Shown one piece after another: positions 1-10,900 of a stretch of 64,000 nucleotides of DNA. The stretch comes from Epiperipatus broadwayi (lineage: Eukaryota > Onychophora > Udeonychophora > Euonychophora > Peripatidae). Location of the stretch: assembly GCA_028023455.1 (NCBI GenBank), contig JAQFVV010006238.1, forward strand, positions 3,356,572 to 3,420,571, written 5' to 3'. The notes under the pieces were generated by a model, which was given only the letters and a program-made list of their open reading frames with translations, ran no database searches and was not told the origin of the DNA. Each line of letters begins with the position of its first letter. Positions within the stretch are counted from its first letter, which is position 1. A program made the position numbers and the translations under genes.

Positions 1-780
1 GATGATATTTGAATGATTAAAAATTATTCTGCAAGAAATAATTCACAACAGTTTTGTTTTAAGTAATTAAATCCATTATTTATCGCGTTTCAAATTAGTT
101 TATTTAAAAGTATACAAATAAAAAGTGTTATTTTATTAGTGGTAAAGGAATCCATATTTAATTTTTACACAACAAGGTAAGTAAGAAATTAATTAACTAT
201 TTACTTAACATTTAACAGAGGCATTATTAAAATTAGAAATAAATTCGACACAAATGTATTTATGTATTACCATAATTTTTTTAAAGAAATTTACTCTTGC
301 GGAAATTATTTTACTTTAAAGATAAAATAACTTCATTCAAAAGGACCTATCATTGCGAAAATAAACTGTAACATAAAATTGCTGTTACTAATGATTTTGT
401 TATGCCAACATTTTAAATATTTATTTAACTTTTATTTTTTATTTAAATATTTTATTTCTTCACTTACATATTTATTATGCAAGATTTGTTTTTATTTGGT
501 TAGTTTAATGGATTACTAGGTGTAGTAAGTTTATAGTACATTACTTTCATTTAGTTTGCTATAACTGATGTAACAGTGTATCTTTTTTTAACAATGAGTT
601 CAACATATTTTTTCTAAAATAACTTGACAAGATGATAAATATAACAATAACTTTGGCTCATCCGATAGCATGACTTGTTTTCAAATAATTTTTTTCTTTT
701 TTTAATTTTACTATTTTTTTTCAGTTTTATGATTTGTTACCACTCATTTTTATTAAAAATTAATTAATTAGATGTTTTTT
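1..780. other. AT-rich sequence without recognisable gene
   Basis: Homopolymer-rich AT sequence. No exon with splice sites, no tandem array and no terminal repeat matching the hAT right end was seen. Confidence 0.5.
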
Positions 781-799
781 CCTAGGGCGAATTTAACAT

Positions 800-3343
800 G
801 AGAATATAATAAAAATAAATCCTTCACAAGAAGTGAAACGAAAATGCCAAACACTATCTGATTTCTTCATAAAAGACCCAAAAACTGATACAGAATCGAA
901 AACGATAGTAAAGGATGATATTTTGAATCTAGTTTTGTTGTCTGTTTCTTCTGATACAACAATAAATAAAGTTGACGACACAAAAACGCTGTCCAGTTCC
1001 AAAAGTATAAAAGATGCACATAAAATAAATATAAATAGTGATCTTTCTGACAGCTGGAATATGAAACAAGCCAATGAATTCCAAGAAAAATACTGCAGTT
1101 TATTTATTATTGGGAAAAAACTTGGGTGTTATATCTGTACCAAAATTGAGTCAATAAAAGTGAAGGCGCTCATGTATCAAAAGAATGGAGAAGATGTAAT
1201 ATTGTTCCAAGTGGAAAAAATAAAATGGTTCAACAAACTTCTCGTGTGTCATAGCATCAGCCAGGAAGCAAACCCGCTAATCCGGGACAACTGCTTGTAA
1301 AGCAGCCATCGCTTACCTCTCGACCATCAATGCTTGACATGGTTCAACAAACTTCTCTTCAAAAAAAAAAGATAAAAAAATACTTTTCATCAAAAACACA
1401 CCAGATATGTGTGATGCAATTAAAAAAAAGTACAAAAAATGCAATTTCCAAATCCATAGACAAAGCCCTTGAAAAGTTTATGAGCTCCACTTGTAAAATT
1501 TTCAATATGGTTTACACTTAACAAAATTAAACCGACCATTTTCTGATATTGAACATTTGATAGAGTTACAAAAAAAAAGAATGGGTTAGATATGGGAGTG
1601 GAACTCCATTCTCGATTCATGGCTGTCAAAATTGTTGAGTTCATTGCAAAATACATTAAAAAGGAAATGTTTAGAAAAATAATACATCAGAATTTAAAGA
1701 TATGTTTATAATTGATGAGGCATCAACAATATCATGCAAACCAGTCCTTATCATTTTTTTTTATTAAGGCTGAAGATACAGATTTTTCACCAACAATTTT
1801 TGTAGATTTAGTAGGATTACAAACCAAGATGCTGAAACCATTTACACTGCTTTACTACAAAGTCTGCATTCAGTAGGATTTGATAATCCATATTTGAAGA
1901 ATAATTTGATTGGATTTTATTCAGATGGAGCAAGTGTGATGCTGGGAAGGCATTGTTTGAGTCATTGTCTTCAGCTTATGTTGGATGATTTTATCAAGGA
2001 CATAAAGCAAGTGAATCACTTTAAAGCATTTATTGATGAAATATACAAAATCTTTCATCAGTCTAATAAAAACCAAATGGCACTGAATAAAATTTCAAAC
2101 TATTTGGGAATTGAAATTCTAAAAATTGGTGAAGTTTTTGGCTTAAGATGGCAGTATGCAGCCATAGAACAGTAGTTGCAACATGGCAAGCATATCCAGC
2201 ATTGTATGATTTTTTTTCTACTAATAAGAAATTTTCTGGAATGTCTAAACACCTTGCCAACAAATATTTTATGAGAGATCTGGCGTTAATATTTGATACA
2301 CTAGAAGAAATTTTTTTCTGTCAGATGCTCTTCAAGGAAAATGTGTAAATATATTGCATGCTAAACAATTGATTAAGAGAACAATTAAAGCATTTGAATA
2401 TCTCAAAGAGAAGAATGGTACCTACAAAAAAATAATAAATGAAACTATCTCTTCTAAGGAATTCCAGTATATTAATTTTGTTGAAGACAACAAATGTGTG
2501 AGTCTTCCTCATCAAAAATTACTGAATGCAGTGACAACAAATATGACATTAAGATGAATGGATTGTGATGGCATAAGTAATAATATTCAAGATAGAAATC
2601 ATAAAATTCATCAATTAGTTCAAATTGTGAACCCAGATGCTTGTAATCTGGAAGAAGCTGTAGTTCCCTGGAAAGAATTTGAAGAGAAATTACCAGATTT
2701 TTACAAAGTATTTCATTATGAGATTTCACTTAATGATTTCTGTGATTATGTTGATAATGTTATGAGAAATAACCAGAAACATGTTGTACTCAAAACTATC
2801 CAAGAGCTAAAAATATAATTAATACCATTGCTGTGAGTTATTCCGATAAAAGAAATAGCCTCAAAATGAAAAATGTGGCAAATTTTCTAGTAATAAATTT
2901 GATGGGTCTTCCATTAGATCATTGGGACTGCAGTGATTTAGTTCAGGAATAGCTAAGAAATCACAACACAGCTAATGATGTTAGAGTCAAAAAGCATCAT
3001 CAACCTGAAGGAACATATGATGCGAATAGAATGTCAATATGGAAATATCTTGCCAAATTAATAAGTTTTTTTCCAATTACAAAAATGGTTTAATTCTTTT
3101 TGGTCCCATATGTGAGATTGTAAAGTACATTATAGTGTGCATGTACACTGCTGTACTTTTTTGTGTATGAAGGGGGGGGGGGTCATGCAAAATTTCTGAA
3201 AAGTCACCAAAAATTTTTAGGTAAGAAACCAAAAAGTGATTTGCTTCCATGCTTAGAAAGAAGAAAAATAAACACAGAATAGGTTCTTGAATATCACCTA
3301 CCTTTAGAGAACCGGTTCTTGGAAATTTGGGATATCATCACTG
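800..3343 (+). pseudogene. Degenerate hAT-family transposase (KIAA1586/ZBED-like)
   Basis: Broken coding segments run in one direction. The N-terminal part (833-1243) has RKCQTLSDFF, a lysine-rich stretch and a C-x2-C pair (CYICTK). The core has LIIDEAS (about 1708-1730) and GFYSDGASVMLGR (about 1911-1950), the acidic residues of the hAT RNase-H-like fold, followed by HCLSHCLQLM. Later come VVATWQAYPALYDFF (about 2170-2215) and RVKKHHQPEG (about 2985-3012). Frame changes and stops occur at about 1519, 1585, 2175 and 2950, and a SINE splits it at 1244-1338. The family is close to hAT-derived KIAA1586-type proteins. A likely right terminus is the CCGGTTCTTGG...ATCATCACTG stretch ending near 3343; I found no matching left terminus, so the copy may be truncated. 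It cannot encode a working transposase. Confidence 0.75.
1244..1338 (-). repeat. tRNA-derived SINE copy 1, inserted in hAT pseudogene
   Basis: This is a 95-bp insertion flanked by a perfect 19-bp target duplication, ATGGTTCAACAAACTTCTC, at 1225-1243 and 1339-1357. Read on the minus strand it starts GTCAAGCATTG, has a GTCGAGAGGT A-box-like segment, a tRNA-like CTGC/GCAG hairpin region and a GGGTTTGCTTCC B-box-like segment, and ends GCTATGACACAC. It lacks an A-tail. The same family recurs at 19825 and 43189. Confidence 0.85.
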
Positions 3344-5237
3344 TACTTAAGACTATATATAATCCTTGTTATATTCTTTTACTTGATTTTATGTTATTGT
3401 TTTAATAAACCTGTTTAAAATATAAAACTCGTTCCATATCTTTCTTGCTCATAGTCCTATTCCAGTCCAATCCATATTGTCTTATTCCAATTCTTTAATG
3501 ATTTTATATGTTGAATATGCATGGTTTAGTTAAGTAACTAATGTGTTAAATAGTCTGTTTAATCCTTAAGTTATCGTTAGATTGTTGATTTCCATTGAGT
3601 CCCATGTTTCTTCTCATTTGGAGACGGCTCACAGATTGAATTAAGACCCATGTGTAAACTCAGAAATGTCACTTATAAGGTGTTAAATCATGAAGTACTT
3701 GTTAATGAGTTGGAGCTTTGTCAGACTCGGGATCTCACCATCCCATTTCAGTCAATTTCAGTGTATTTTATCTAGATTCTGGATTTTGTTTTGTGAATGT
3801 ACATATCTGACCGTTACAATATGGTGATGGAAAAAATAATGTTTTTTGAAAGAAAAAAGGAGAGTGTATATTTTTTGATTGGATTTAGTGGAAAAGAATA
3901 TTATATTTTATAAGTCATATATATTTGAAAGAAAAAAGGAGGTGTGTGTTGTTGTTAAAAAAGGATTTAATGGCAATGGTAATAAGTAAAATATATTAAA
4001 AATTCTATCAAGAATGAAATAATTACATTTGTTTTACTAATCTTAGATATAAACTTTAAATTTTATTAACGATCAAATATATATTTTACTTTTTATACTT
4101 TTATGTAAGCATTTGCCTTCTGTTTATTTTATTTTTTTTATTCATTGGCACAATCTTATATTTCTATAAATGCCTCTTAATGGATAGTTTGACTATGCCA
4201 GATTTTATCTTTTATTCCAAATTATCCATTTCTCCCAGAAGACTCCCACAACAGCAATTTATTTGCTTATGTAAATTAAATTTAAATTATAACTTCTTTG
4301 TTTTCCACAGCAATTTATTCAAATAACAGTAATTCAGTAAATATAAGTGATTCTTAATTATTATTTATTAGTTAAAAAAAATTATTTTTTTTTAATGCCA
4401 AATATAGATCTTAAACTCTACTAAAGTTAGCTTCTGTGTAAATAGCTTGTGTAAGCATAAAGAATGGCGATCATGTGATGTTTAGTGGTTTAATATATCT
4501 ATATAAATTAACATCTTTATAGTAATAAATATAGTTATAAACATTTGATTCAATCATAAGAATTATACAAAGAATGTGTGTGTATATATAAACTGTAAGA
4601 TGAAGTTCTGTAATATATTAATTGTTATATGCATATTTAATTCAATTGACAAGTTGTACATAAAATGTTATTTTTTATCTGATTAGAATATGTGTACATG
4701 CTTCTTAAATTACCTGACTAAAATATATATATATGCTTATTAATTGTATAAAAGGTAACATTTTGATAATTGTGAATTTTATTTAGAAAATAATATGTAT
4801 TTTATACACATATACATATATATATTGAAACCAGTTGGGTTACATCACACACACTAATATAGTGTATGTGAATATATACATGTAAAATAAAGGAAAAGTA
4901 GAAATAAACACAGAATAAATTTTTGTAGATATTTTTCTATATTTTCTAAAATAAAATAATAACAAGTAAAGGGTTAAATAACTCTGGGTTTAAAATAAAA
5001 TTTCATTATGAAATTCATATTTTTAAAAAGGTCTTAATAAATATAAATATAGTATTGTTATTATTATTATTATTATTCTGATTGTGAAATGTAAAAACAC
5101 AATACTTGTTTTTGAAATTTTTTTTATTAATTAAATAAATTTTTTATCTATTAAGAATCTCCTAAGTAAAAACATGTATATAGATTCCAATAGATTAAAG
5201 AGATAAAGATAAAATTCTGTTTTTAATCAAGGTGCTG
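3344..5237. other. AT-rich sequence, no gene seen
   Basis: TA microsatellites and A/T runs. A GAAAGAAAAAAGGAG motif occurs twice (about 3848 and 3929). A GATCATGTGATGTTTAGTGG motif at about 4472-4497 matches, in reverse, a stretch at 7416-7440 and is the terminal motif of the CACATGATC foldback family seen elsewhere. Confidence 0.45.
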
Positions 5238-5512
5238 TTATAACACCTCAGATGATTCTATAAAAGGGTTGATAACAGGATTAGCTCTAGTCTGATTAAT
5301 AGTTTTGGCTTGTAGTTTGTAAGAGTTGACCAGAGGAGTCTGGTTGTAATATTTTAAGCAGTGGCCAACTGGGCCACTGCATAGTCTGGATAATGATTTA
5401 TAAGAGAGCAGTCTGAAAAGTTGGTTATAATATTTTGTTGCAACTTGATGAAGTTTGCAGCAATTAGTTTTAGTTGACCGGAGAGTTGGCAAAATAGCTA
5501 CTATGAAGTTAT

Positions 5513-5870
5513 GTGGCTGAAGGCAGAACATTAGATTCAGGAGCTACCAATATTTCCTTGCAGGAGTTTGAAATTCACTTGGAGAAAATGACCCACTTCT
5601 TTGTGCTGAAATTCATAGCCTTAAATGTGCAGAGGATGATTGATTGCCTGAAATCTATCAAACCAAGAGAGCTGCTTGTCTGGAACAATCCTAGACTGAA
5701 AGGAAGATCAACATTTTACATGGATTACATTTTTCTTGATTATGACAATCACTAAAACCAAACTCATCAAGAAAAATCTTCCAGCTTGCTGAAGAATTAA
5801 TTACACTATGTTGCGTCAGATAAAGGCAAAGGAACACGGATAAACGTATATACAGCTGGTGGTGAGTAGC
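5513..5870 (+). pseudogene. Unidentified coding-like remnant
   Basis: An 80-codon open frame (5513-5755) sits in a patch less AT-rich than its surroundings. The same frame resumes after two stops, ending in a GGTGAGT donor-like site at 5866. Residues include EFEIHLEKMTHFF, RMIDCLKSIKPRELLVW and KGRSTFYMDYIFLDYD. An acceptor-like TTCCTTGCAG lies at about 5556-5565. I do not recognise the family. The stops argue for an old retrocopy or transposon fragment rather than a live exon. The end (INVYTAGG) superficially recalls the AGK VAGGDGT region, but a stop lies in frame just upstream, so I did not assign it. Confidence 0.3.
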
Positions 5871-5879
5871 ATTATATAT

Positions 5880-7893
5880 GATAAGGAAGTTTTAAACAAT
5901 TTCCTTAGTAAAATGACATTTTTATAACTGATAGAAATATATAAAATGATATTAGTTTAAAATCGTTTATTAAAGAAAAAAAGTACAAACAAAGTTATAA
6001 TTAATAGTCAAGAAAGTGATTTCCAAAAATCTTTTAGACTAGGAAAAAAGAAAGACATTTTAAATCAATTAACTATCAAAAATTTGATAGTTCTTATTTT
6101 AAAGAAAAGGACTATATTCAAGATTAAATTGCGAAAATAATCTTTCATAATTTTATTGTAGCTAAATTAATGTTTCATATGTCTGTGCAAATTATATATA
6201 CGTGTTTCAGTAAACCTAGTATGTAAAATGTATTTCATTTAACTGAAACTTCAATCATTTATTGTATTTCATATAATTTAAGAGTTTGATAATTATTTTG
6301 TAACAAGTCAAATAGGTTATATGTGCGTATGTTGTCAGTTGTAACACATATGTAAATTTTAATCAATTTTTTTTTATATAATGATTTTATGTTTAATTGA
6401 AATGTATTCCTTGTATATTATCATCTGTGTACAAATATATATATGCGTTTGTAGAAACTTATTAAGAAATATTGTAAATCTATATGATAACTTTAATTGT
6501 GTATATAATATTGTATATCATTCAAAATCAAAACCCTTATAAGACCTTATTTATTTTTTTATTGTTATTAATAAATTTATTTCATTGTTAAAGTTGTATC
6601 CCATCATCTCTTGTTCACATACAGTAATAGAGCCCATTGTTCTCTGAGCTAGATTTCGGACACGGATAAATAGGGATGTGTTTAGTGCTTTGGGCATCCA
6701 GTGATGATCAATCCTTATCCTGGTTGGTGCAAAAGAGGATACTCTTTAAAGCCCATGCACTATTATTTTTTTATTTTACTTTAATCTTATTAAAAATTTC
6801 AGTTTATAGTTGGCCAGTACAAGTGGCCTGAGCATTGATGATGATCAGCATGTTTTAAATGTCCCAGCATTATTGTTTTGATTTCTAATTATTGTGTATT
6901 TTAATGGATGGGCACTAAGCTGGTGCATCCAAGTCATGTTTAGATAATTGCTCAAGCTGGCAAAAGGTTCAGTAGTTAGCCTGGTCTACAGAAGACCCAT
7001 TTCCAATCCAGTCACAAGGTTGACTGTTGATTTATATGTTTTATTGTACTGATTTGTTTATTCCCATCACTGATGATGATGGATGATTATCTTAATATTT
7101 ACTTATACTTACTTTGACTTATTATAATACTGGTTGAATTTATAATTATGCTTTTAGCTGCTCTTATGAGTTAGCTTCTGATCTCTCAATTCTCTCAGAG
7201 ATTTTAATCTCATACTCATATAATTTAATTTTACTGGGGTTAATGATGACTTTATCATTATCCCAGTTCAAATCTATTTTCCTTATACTTTCATTTTCAT
7301 TTCCTATCACCCCATCCCGTTACAATATATATATACATTCACGGTAAAGTTTGTAAAATATATATATATATATTACTTTTGCCTATTCAATATATAACTA
7401 CATGTGTTCTTAAACCACTAAACATCACATGATCACCATCTCTATACTAGCACATAATTGTTGTAAACAAAGGCTAAACTCTCCATACAATAGGGTGGCA
7501 CTACTGTATGGAGAGTTTTGCCTTTGTTTACATGTGTTCTTGGTATCTATAAACAGTGTTGCATTTAATAATTGCGCATGTTCAGTCTTTCACATTTTGA
7601 AGTAAAGAAAGTGAAATTCTGATTAACATAAACAATATTTAAGCTTATTCTGGTTTGATGTTTAAGTCATGACACAGCTGATGGAGGAAGTTTCCTTGAT
7701 TCCTGTCCTGTGAACATTGCAATGTCATAGTTCACAGTTCCGAATTTGACATATTACAGCCTAATTTAGTAATTAGTTATTAGAATTTACTTAAATATCT
7801 GTAATAAATATAGATTTCTATATATTTTGTTGTTGAGCATTTTATGAAATGAAATATGTTGCTTTTTTAAAAAAAAAATTATTATTTTATCAG
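5880..7893. other. AT-rich sequence with short repeat fragments
   Basis: No exon was found. At 6640-7320 the sequence is slightly more complex (for example TGGGCATCCAGTGATGATC and GTCTACAGAAGACCC) and may be old transposon sequence that I cannot name. A TA-rich microsatellite lies at 7326-7375. Confidence 0.4.
7411..7545. repeat. Short foldback element (CACATGATC family)
   Basis: It contains AAACCACTAAACATCACATG at its left side and a hairpin whose arms are GTAAACAAAGGCTAAACTCT... (from about 7463) and ...AGAGTTTTGCCTTTGTTTAC (to about 7531). The arms are about 26 bp with a 15-bp spacer. ACTCTCCATA and AGCACATAAT are shared with the large foldback at 58369-59001, so both belong to one family. 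Confidence 0.65.
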
Positions 7894-7997
7894 AATGATC
7901 TCTACAAAAATATTCCTGTTGGTGTCTTTCCTATCGGAAAACATAATTCCATTGCCAAAGCATTGTATTGCTCTCCCGGATCACGGTGTGAAGTCTT
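7894..7997 (+). CDS. AGK: AGK exon A (first AGK exon in window)
   Basis: The exon is 104 nt after a TTTATCAG acceptor, with a GTAAGT donor at 7998. It reads in phase 0 from AAT and leaves two bases. It encodes NDLYKNIPVGVFPIGKHNSI, the segment after the glycine-rich nucleotide-binding loop where human AGK has KIPIGFIPLG. The exon before it must end in phase 0 and should carry GGDGT; I did not find it in 1-7893. Confidence 0.88.
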
Positions 7998-10900
7998 GTA
8001 AGTTTGCTTCATTTTTTTTCTAAATTATTGAAAATACATGTGGGGTTCTGGTTTAATTTGTATTTTTTGCCATCGTTATTCAAGTTCCTTTTTTCCAAAA
8101 ACATTATTAAAGTTATTTTTATTATAATACAATAAATTTTTCACAATTCAAACTTTTAAGCATTCTGTGATTATGAAAAGAATTTATCATTTTTTTGTGT
8201 GTTCAAAAATATTGTTTTGTTTTTCTTTTTCTTTTTTAGAACATTTGGGAAAGCAACTATGGCTGTGATCAAAGGAAATACAAAACCATTAGATGTATTA
8301 TATATTGAAGTAAAGTATGTTTTTTATATATTAGAAATTTTGTAATTAAATATATTTTTAGTTTTTATTATGTTCATTGATTAATGTTAGATGTTTTACA
8401 TCTATACATAAAATCTGTATCCAGCAATTTCCAGCGCTCACAATAGAAAACAATTTACGTGGAACATTGGGAATTAATTGGCTATACACTATTCATGGAA
8501 GCGTGAAGTATAATTCGGTTATTTTAAAATAATCTGTTTGTGGTGTCTATAATCTTGGATGCACAGTAAGGAGTGCTCATTTTCTTACTGTTAAAAGTTG
8601 ATTGAATTGCGATGATTAGAGAAGAATCTCATGTTTATTATTAATAGTGTTGATTCATATGATTTCATCTGAAATAAACAATTATCTATCATAATATTTA
8701 ACTTTAGTATTTGTCAAGTTTTAAAATAAATAGTTATACCTCTGCTCTGTAAATTCAAATACCAGTCAGTTCAATTTGCTTTAATTACTAAACATTTTTT
8801 CCTATAGCCAATAGCCATTATAGTTCAGGAAACATTTTTATATACAATTTGATACACAGTAAGAAACGGCTGTTTTTTTTTACTGTAAGAAGTATATTGA
8901 ATTGTAATAACTAGAAGCCAGCTCATTTGTTTATATTGACAGTGCTTGAAATATGTTGTTTCATCCTTTATATATAATTGGCATTGTAATTATCTTTTGT
9001 TATATATGTATATATCAAAAGTTAAGCTTCTATTATTGTCATATAAAGAGAAATAAAAGTGAAACATAGACACACATAGATCATCTTATGACATATTATA
9101 TTTATATATCTTATTTGTAAACAATTATAGATGTTCTTATTATAGAAGGAAAAAAAACAACATAGAGAAATAAAAAACAAAATTAAATGTGAATGTATAC
9201 AGCTGGGTCTCTTTTTATGTGGTAGATAGATTCCACAGAAAATCCGCACTAAAAAAATCGCACAAAAATAGACTTAACTTACCTTGAAGAATGTGGGATA
9301 CGTTCCATAATTTTTAAAAAATTGCATAAAAAGCAAAGCAACAAGGTAAAATTACTTTAAAATTCACATAAAAAAAAATAAGGAAATAAAGTATGACTAA
9401 TAGGAAATTTTAAATATTTGAAAAAAAATGATATAAGACAAACTTTTTTTATTAACTATTTCATTTTATTCAAAACAGTTTGTTTTTATGTGTAATTTAT
9501 TTTACATTTTTTGATACATATTTTAATCATTATCGCTATTTGACAATATGATGTTCGTTTGTGAACTGGTAAGAAATCAGTTTCGTCTCAAGAGGAAATA
9601 TAATTGGTGTCAATTTCAGTCTCATGCTGTGTTAATGGTTTTTTGTCGACAATATAATCAGTAATTAAACTTTGAGACGATTTTACTAATTGTTTATGAA
9701 GCTCATGATATTCAGACTGCTATGTTTAGCTGTTAAAGAATACACTTCCATGAGTACAACTATATATATTAATATATATAACACGCTTCCACGAGTGTGT
9801 TAATAATGAGTAATGGTTAAATTTTCTTTTATACACACATGGAGAAACTTTTAGACAGAAAAAAGTTACAAGTAAAAATATTTAAAAACTTTTAAAGATA
9901 CATTTTTTTAAAGTAGAAATTAAAAGTTCTTAAATATTTTTACTTGTAACTTTTTTCTATCTAAAAATTTCTTTATGTATATATGTGTATAAAAGAAAAT
10001 ATAAACATACACATATATAACACTGACATACAACTATTTAACTCTCGTTGGAATTTAAGAGCTCATTCATAATTCGTGTCATTAAAAAAGAAAATGATTT
10101 TCCAATTGATTAGAAAGTTGAGGACTGTCGAATCATTTTTGCTGTGAAACGAACAGGTTCCACTTCTGTTTTATTATCTTTTTCTAAATCTTCTACGATA
10201 TCTAAATTTATTGCCAAATCTTTTTCCAACAGGCATTTAAAGTATGTAAAATTTAATGCATGTATATAAAATGAGGAAATCCCAATTTTAAGTGAAATAT
10301 GAACTTCTTTATCGCATAAAAGAAAACCGTATAAAAAGATATTAAGAAGAAACATGAATTTGCATAACTTCAAAATCGCATTAAAAAAATCTGCACAAAA
10401 AGAGACCCAGGTGTATAATTAATATAATCAATCAAAGCTTTCAGATTTGCAAAACATTTCTCAAATTTGTTACAAGTTTTGAACTATTGTTCGATGTAAA
10501 ATCTTTTAGGTCAATCACTTGTTTCACATATATTTTACTGGAAATCCTGATTTGTTGAATGAGTTAGAAACTTTAAATACCTGAATGTCCACACTTGCAC
10601 AGCATAAAGATAAAAAGTAAAAATAATTTTGTATTAGTCTACTGCAGGGCAAAGGCCTCTTGCATTTCTCCAAAATAGATCAATGAAAAAAGACATGGTT
10701 CAGAAATAAAGCGATAAAGTTTTTTTTTTTTTTTGTTTCATTCGCTAGTTAATTAGCAGCAAGTAATTGAATGGTATCTGGCTGGATTGGTGTGGACAGA
10801 CTATCAGAAGAAAATCCTATGCATGCTTGTTTGGAAGCTTTCAATTATCTAGAAAAATTTCAAAGTCTGTTGAAATTCGATCCCTAGACTTGGAAGGTAG

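Noticed and set aside
5800-5871. Candidate AGK exon ending INVYTAGG before a GTGAGT site
   Set aside because: An in-frame stop lies just upstream with no acceptor after it, and the residues before it do not match AGK.
8310-8318. AGK exon B extended to 8314 or 8318
   Set aside because: The 8315 donor breaks the frame into exon C, and the 8319 GT is a weak site; the 8310 GTAAAG donor gives a gap-free family match.
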